Below are positions 62,201 through 64,000 of a DNA stretch of 64,000 nucleotides, one piece after another. The stretch comes from Sulfuricurvum sp. (GTDB taxonomy: Bacteria > Campylobacterota > Campylobacteria > Campylobacterales > Sulfurimonadaceae), in NCBI RefSeq assembly GCF_023229695.1, contig NZ_JALNYS010000008.1, forward strand, positions 76,890 to 140,889. The letters are read 5' to 3'. The stretch's first letter is position 1. Every line of letters begins with the position of its first letter. The translations under genes were made by a program, and so were the position numbers. The notes under the pieces were generated by a model. It did not search any database. It was given only the letters and a program-made list of their open reading frames with translations, and was not told where the DNA came from.

Positions 62201-64000
62201 AGACTGGGGTTTGGAGTTACGCGGCAGCCGATGGCTATATGGGTAGTGACAGTGCCGTGATCACCATTGATGACGGCAACGGCGGCACAGCTATCCAAAC
62301 CCTGAATTTCGACGTCCGAGTATCGGCTCCGACATTGCTAGAGTGTACGTCCGATCTTCTTGAAGATACAGAAACATCCGGAGCTCTCAATGTTGTAAAC
62401 CCAATTGGCGGAGCATTAACCTACGAAGTTCTAACTGCAACCACTAACGGAGACTTCACCCTCGATGTTGACGGAAACTGGAACTATAACCCCAGTCAAG
62501 ACGACAACGGAACTGACTCTGTACTCGTTAAAGTAACCAACGAATACGGCCTCAGTACAACCGCAACGCTCAACCTCTCCATCGAAGCGGTGAACGATAC
62601 CCCGATTCTCTCAACTCCAATAGCCGATCAGCGGATTGAGTCCGGTAAATTATTCAGTTTTACGGTTCCGGGTACACCCTTTGTTGATGCGGATGGTGAT
62701 GTATTGAGTTATACGGCGTCATTGAGCGATGGAACGGCTCTTCCCTCTTGGCTGACGTTTGACAAGGATACCCGAACCTTTCAGGGGACGGCACCGAGTA
62801 CCGATGCCGGTAAAATCCATACCGTTGCCCTGACTGCGACCGATGCGGCAGGGGAGAGCGTAACGGACACTATGGATCTTAAAGTGATTCTTCCGATTGT
62901 CCGGGGGAGTGCATCCCTAGATTATCTCTACGGAACCGACGGCGGGGAGGATACGCTGTACGGACTGGGCGGAAACGATTATATGTTCGCCTTTGCCGGA
63001 GACGATACCATGGACGGAGGGACAGAGGCTGACTTTTTATACGCCGGGGACGGTATCGATACACTCATCGGAGGAGAGGGAAATGACTATATGTTCGGTG
63101 AGAACGGAGACGACACCCTCTACGGCGGTGAGGGAAATGACTATATGCTCGGTGAGAACGGAAACGACACTCTCGACGGCAATAGCGGAAATGACCGAAT
63201 AAGCGGCGGAGCCGGTAATGACCTCTATCTGTTCGATATCGGATCGGGTCAGGATGTGATTAATGACATTGCCGGTACCGGAGCAAATGTTAATATTGTT
63301 CGAATGGGGAGCGGTATATTAACATCGGACATCATTCTAGAGCGTGTTACCCAGTCCGGCGTCACCTTGCGGATTGCAGGGACGAGTGATCAGGTGACCT
63401 TGGAAAACTGGTTCTTAAATCCTATGTATCGAGGCACCAATATCGAGTTTGCCGATGGAACGGTATGGGATGATACGGTATTGTCCAGCGCACAATGGGG
63501 TGTCATTCCGGTGCAGACGGGTACTGCATCCCGGGATTATCTCTACGGAACCGACGGCGGGGAGGATACGCTGTACGGACTAGGCGGAAACGATTATATG
63601 TTCGCCTTTGCCGGAGACGATACCATGGACGGAGGGGCAGAGGCTGACTTTTTATACGCCGGGGACGGAATCGATACACTCATCGGAGGAGAGGGAAATG
63701 ACTATATGTTCGGTGAGAACGGAAACGACACCCTCTACGGCGGTGAGGGAAATGACTATATGTTTGGTGAGAACGGTAACGACACACTCATCGGCAATAG
63801 CGGAAATGACCAAATGAGCGGCGGAGCCGGTAATGACCTCTATCTGTTCGATATCGGATCGGGTCAGGATATCATTAATGAGTCAACAGGGAGCGATACC
63901 GTTAAATTTGGAACCGGCATTGCCAAGAGCGATATCGCTTTTTTTATGGAGGGATCCTCACTTCTTGTGGATATCGGAGGGGAAGAGTACTTTACCGTGA
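53257..64000 (+). CDS. Giant RTX-type calcium-binding secreted protein (3' end missing)
   Basis: A frame with no stop runs 3581 codons to the window edge, from an ATG with AGGAG at six bases. The N-terminus is followed by an EF-like block (DPLVLDLNQDGKIS, about 53580) that recurs at 60361 (APIVLDLNGNGKTS). Between and after them are many GGxGxDxxx nonapeptides (GGAGNDTL, GGEGNDTI). About 15 modules of the type NDTYLYNRGDGSDTI, FGEGITKDDL and ITLTNWF follow the haemolysin-related pattern. Bases about 61780-62880 hold cadherin/VCBS-like domains. Export by a type I system after Ca2+-free passage is expected; no exporter is in the window. Confidence 0.92.
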   Translation, partial: MSIKINPQWSQEEKDAAERINKYNDTYEVLSVENEHALIDALVDWFSFLPQLWGPNGDAAKEALHSTLNNVLNHKNALEEAMKQLEPENGGGTGGHPVPYDPETPQPHDPLVLDLNQDGKISTIALSDSQVYFDITGDGVKERVGWIAPEDALLVYDKNMNGKIDGVSEVFGKDGLSGFAELRAVADTNYDNIIDRRDALFSQLKVWQDLNQDGISQANELKTLSQSGVKNIELNVIGTNINLNGNILSEAGRYGDSAGDRELAADIQLLTIERAVISNTPDTYEIDPITETLPGMRGYSYVDNSFKSYNLDPKLKELALTFMNDKETASANFGEFILRWSGFYDMAKSKGISEEQFSPYLSDHSPIKLWILERFVGSKKEAWRTEAHIRENTNGGYHTQSFGNEAYITEHFNLLMERYEAMFAIQAYYTDVFSDTHYDINIDEFVINDNTAFATKFTEYLNNTTIPQTDKLYLASMMNNLEGTFMHFDAAAIIDSISDTTLKSTVSDIMEEKIHFQFAKESGIYSYANTLVYGDDSAEMLTINSSGAVTMIAGGGDDLIRDNAGENTTYIYRKGDGSDTIYDTGGVDTLKLEDITLDDVNIEVKYTDLIITFKSNLTDQIRIVDWKKLSNRIETIRFIGENQVDLNELLFPKTEGDDYIERTNGNDTIDALGGNDTVYAFAGNDTIIAGEGNDTVYAGDGNDMIKGDGGADKLYGEAGNDTLIGGSGDDLLDGGAGNDTYIYNLGDGHDMIIDASGSDTLRFGEGISADMLTVHTLANGDRIIGIQEEQKTFENLSDTIKIRGWNNATNHIETVLLNDGTAVNLDALQTATEGDDTLTFGDGGIILDALAGNDVITAENGTNQIIAGEGNDTITTGGGADTIIGGTGNDTINSGVGNDTLNGNEGDDTLIAGEGNDTLSGGTGVDTLQGGMGDDLYLYNRGDGKDTIIDEYRYGYNGSSQSNAGNDTVTFGTTIAIEDLIARVVGDDLIIGIKEGTKSFDKLSDLLTIKNWVNTNNRIETITLNDKSIVDLATIQFATEGSDNLIYGDNATTLDTFGGDDTVVTGSAADTLHAGVGNDTLRSGGGDDTLYGDGGNDTLIAGSGNDTLNGGEGNDTITGENGNDTLAGNTGEDTLLGGLGDDLYLFNLGDGRDTIIDEYTYGSGGNDTLRFGEGITKADLVARSVSGSNDLQIAIRESGKGFDALSDIVTLKNWFDANKRVENLTLFDGTVVSLNEMQGGTDGDDYLVFGDGDTVIDAMGGNDTVISANGNDTLSGGAGNDILISNNGNDTLEGGEGNDTLKAGAGNDTLIGGTGADVLEGGAGNDTYRFGRGDGKDRIIDSTGNDTIKFADGITKDNLIARFVSGSDDLQIGISEDGKTFDQLSDVITLTGWRNGGQRVENFLLNNGTIITLTDIERSTTGDDYLVFGDEGVSVDALAGNDTLISGEGADALNGGTGNDTILSGKGNDALSGGAGSDILKGGNGNDTYLYNRGDGSDTIFDELGTDTLTFGEGITKDDLIFKQKGYDLIVMLKETGKTAGQLTDVITLTNWFSDNPVETFSFADGSTWSNSEIAAKLVNINMQDTLFSKIGSVMRGGASDDIYVYNQGDFTVVVDDQYFKNNIAIDAGHDKLVFASGINRSNVIIGVNGDNLVLKIQSISTNEQLQDIVVIKDWKNPLRGIEEIIFSDGETLIIDKTATYPEITLSTAWTNNRYYIYGNDNDTVTGTNYDEVFETNGGNDTINAGSGNDRIYAGEGNDTIEGNAGNDTIVMGTGDDYVTDASGDDVYLFSRGDGKDIVSDFAGNDLVYFGEGIKADDLMLRQYGNDLVVGLKDGLKSFYNLSDKLTLKNWFTAANRIETFKFTDNSTIDMDSIVSRIGTDNNDTISGIDSRNDTLNGGKGNDTLNGLDGDDTLNGGAGSDTLNGGNGNDIYLFGRGDGNDIVTDTAGVDRIRLGEGIGKNDIRIERVANDLVISILEMGGTGIVTDSMILKDWSDVNKRVEIIELYDGMKIQPEDILPFTDGIESYSFGAEDNVIHALGGNDTIIAGAGNDTVYGDAGNDTLYGQLGDDILDGGAGNDSLQGRSGNDTYLFGRGDGKDTVRENDFENTSYGNDTLKFKEGITANDILIKQVGHHLVIGLKEEGKTFAQLSDVITLENWSGNDLNYHEKGYNYNAVYGIENFTFSDGTIWATADIVAHISTDENDVILGLDGNDTLHGGKGDDTLYGRLGDDTYLFNRGDGKDTVYDSMGNYYNSYAAGNDTLKLGSNIDKNSVVFLMSGGNLIVDTGNGDTITIQSQTSVNNRIETIVSDNAAYMTYIDIERVIQDAQIYADENGITLTADNIRTNTQLMSIMSSLWRDTLPEMGYGAPIVLDLNGNGKTSVSLTDSHTYFDYATDGLKEHTAWIEKGDALLARDINNDGLINDGSELFGDKTKLADGSLAADGYAALAQHDTNGDSVIDKNDTDFRSLKIWKDANTNGKTDANELIDLTVAGITSLSLNRTDGSVYAQTTENGNIVTNETNYTSIGATGTMRDVWFKIDATDTITDNDTVHGTTDSETLSGDVGNDTYVIAYGGGADIIDDNGNGADTIKFLSGITADRLIVQWVRGTDDLRIGIRENAEDDTPITELANTITIKNWFNETGSIEQFGFSDGTTLNRQKIYDLLLNAEGDLTLRVLDKDSSLSGNAGNDVLYGVAGNELLISKEGDDYLRGLAGDDYLNAGAEDDTLEGGIGADTLEGGIGDDYYLFDKGDEKDLIIDANGNDTLYFGAGIKSRDVLINEVGEDLVLTFGYDEGKGIDDIDQITIKNWNVTDFKIESLSFSDGKSYTVAALIEKNTNHAPEMFFEEGEHNLGKERSAKGILLANDIDEDSLTYSVVDVPSMGTININQYGIWSYESTSREAGTDTITIAIQDSRGGEVRTTLSFTMEALNLTPQAPTEVTNTLHDIRTLSGNVGATDGEGDVLTYTVSTASAHGTLSINETGVWSYAAADGYMGSDSAVITIDDGNGGTAIQTLNFDVRVSAPTLLECTSDLLEDTETSGALNVVNPIGGALTYEVLTATTNGDFTLDVDGNWNYNPSQDDNGTDSVLVKVTNEYGLSTTATLNLSIEAVNDTPILSTPIADQRIESGKLFSFTVPGTPFVDADGDVLSYTASLSDGTALPSWLTFDKDTRTFQGTAPSTDAGKIHTVALTATDAAGESVTDTMDLKVILPIVRGSASLDYLYGTDGGEDTLYGLGGNDYMFAFAGDDTMDGGTEADFLYAGDGIDTLIGGEGNDYMFGENGDDTLYGGEGNDYMLGENGNDTLDGNSGNDRISGGAGNDLYLFDIGSGQDVINDIAGTGANVNIVRMGSGILTSDIILERVTQSGVTLRIAGTSDQVTLENWFLNPMYRGTNIEFADGTVWDDTVLSSAQWGVIPVQTGTASRDYLYGTDGGEDTLYGLGGNDYMFAFAGDDTMDGGAEADFLYAGDGIDTLIGGEGNDYMFGENGNDTLYGGEGNDYMFGENGNDTLIGNSGNDQMSGGAGNDLYLFDIGSGQDIINESTGSDTVKFGTGIAKSDIAFFMEGSSLLVDIGGEEYFTV
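62911..63881 (+). repeat. Recent in-frame duplication inside the RTX gene
   Basis: Bases 62911-63266 and 63526-63881 are nearly identical, exactly 615 bases (205 codons) apart. Each unit encodes YLYGTDGGEDTLYGLGGNDY through the NDLYLFDIGSGQD module. The differences are scattered single bases. Further units may lie beyond the window. Confidence 0.9.

Overview
The window looks like a chromosomal piece of a Campylobacterota (epsilonproteobacterial) sulfur-oxidiser-type bacterium, most like Sulfuricurvum or Sulfurimonas. The reasons are the adjacent pdxA-pdxJ pair, a long-type DapD, two short flagellar rod genes of the FlgF/FlgG type in tandem, a GSA-aminotransferase haem gene, and a nif cluster with its own rpoN. 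The genus is inferred from gene content and general knowledge; no database was searched.

Bases 1-31400 are mostly housekeeping and signalling genes. In order they are vitamin B6 synthesis (pdxJ, pdxA), queuosine tRNA modification (tgt), haem synthesis (hemL), an AtpZ/AtpI-like membrane protein, rpoD, flgF-flgG behind a good sigma-54 promoter, and a CheB-CheR-PAS fusion overlapping a PAS-GAF-HD-GYP protein. Next come a periplasmic solute-binding lipoprotein paired with a GGDEF-EAL protein, leuD-leuB with small conserved genes, purU and trmL, an S24-type repressor, an NlpC/P60 lipoprotein and dapD. This part ends with a tightly coupled selenium operon: mnmH, a 43-codon bridge ORF, selD, a Tat-exported transglutaminase-like protein, a TusA-MerT fusion and a MerP-like protein.

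Bases 32890-39520 hold a nitrogen-fixation accessory cluster: nifN, nifX, a NifX-associated gene, nifF, nifW, nifZ, two 2Fe-2S ferredoxins and rpoN. It starts at a sigma-54-type promoter. nifHDK and nifE are not in the window. The cluster is peppered with palindromic elements. A possible structured RNA with a terminator-like hairpin precedes rpoN.

Bases 39560-64000 are accessory DNA: a RelE/ParE-type toxin-antitoxin pair, a 1652-residue protein ending in a papain-like protease domain, a HipBA-type module, decayed gene fragments, a secreted protein of unknown function and a REP-associated tyrosine transposase (RAYT) between REP palindromes. They continue with a 5'-truncated Calx-beta gene, an ankyrin protein and the first 3581 codons of a giant RTX-type secreted protein that runs off the end.

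The most notable unexplained signal is a dispersed MITE-like repeat present six times (both orientations). It has 14-base imperfect terminal inverted repeats, internal hairpins with a compensatory base-pair change between copies, and exact A/T-rich flanking direct repeats in at least two copies. Most copies lie just upstream of a transcription unit. Other leads are the TusA-MerT fusion, the giant papain-like protein, a 118-base repeat read in the same frame at two disrupted loci, and repeat-derived N-terminal extensions in nifX and nifZ.
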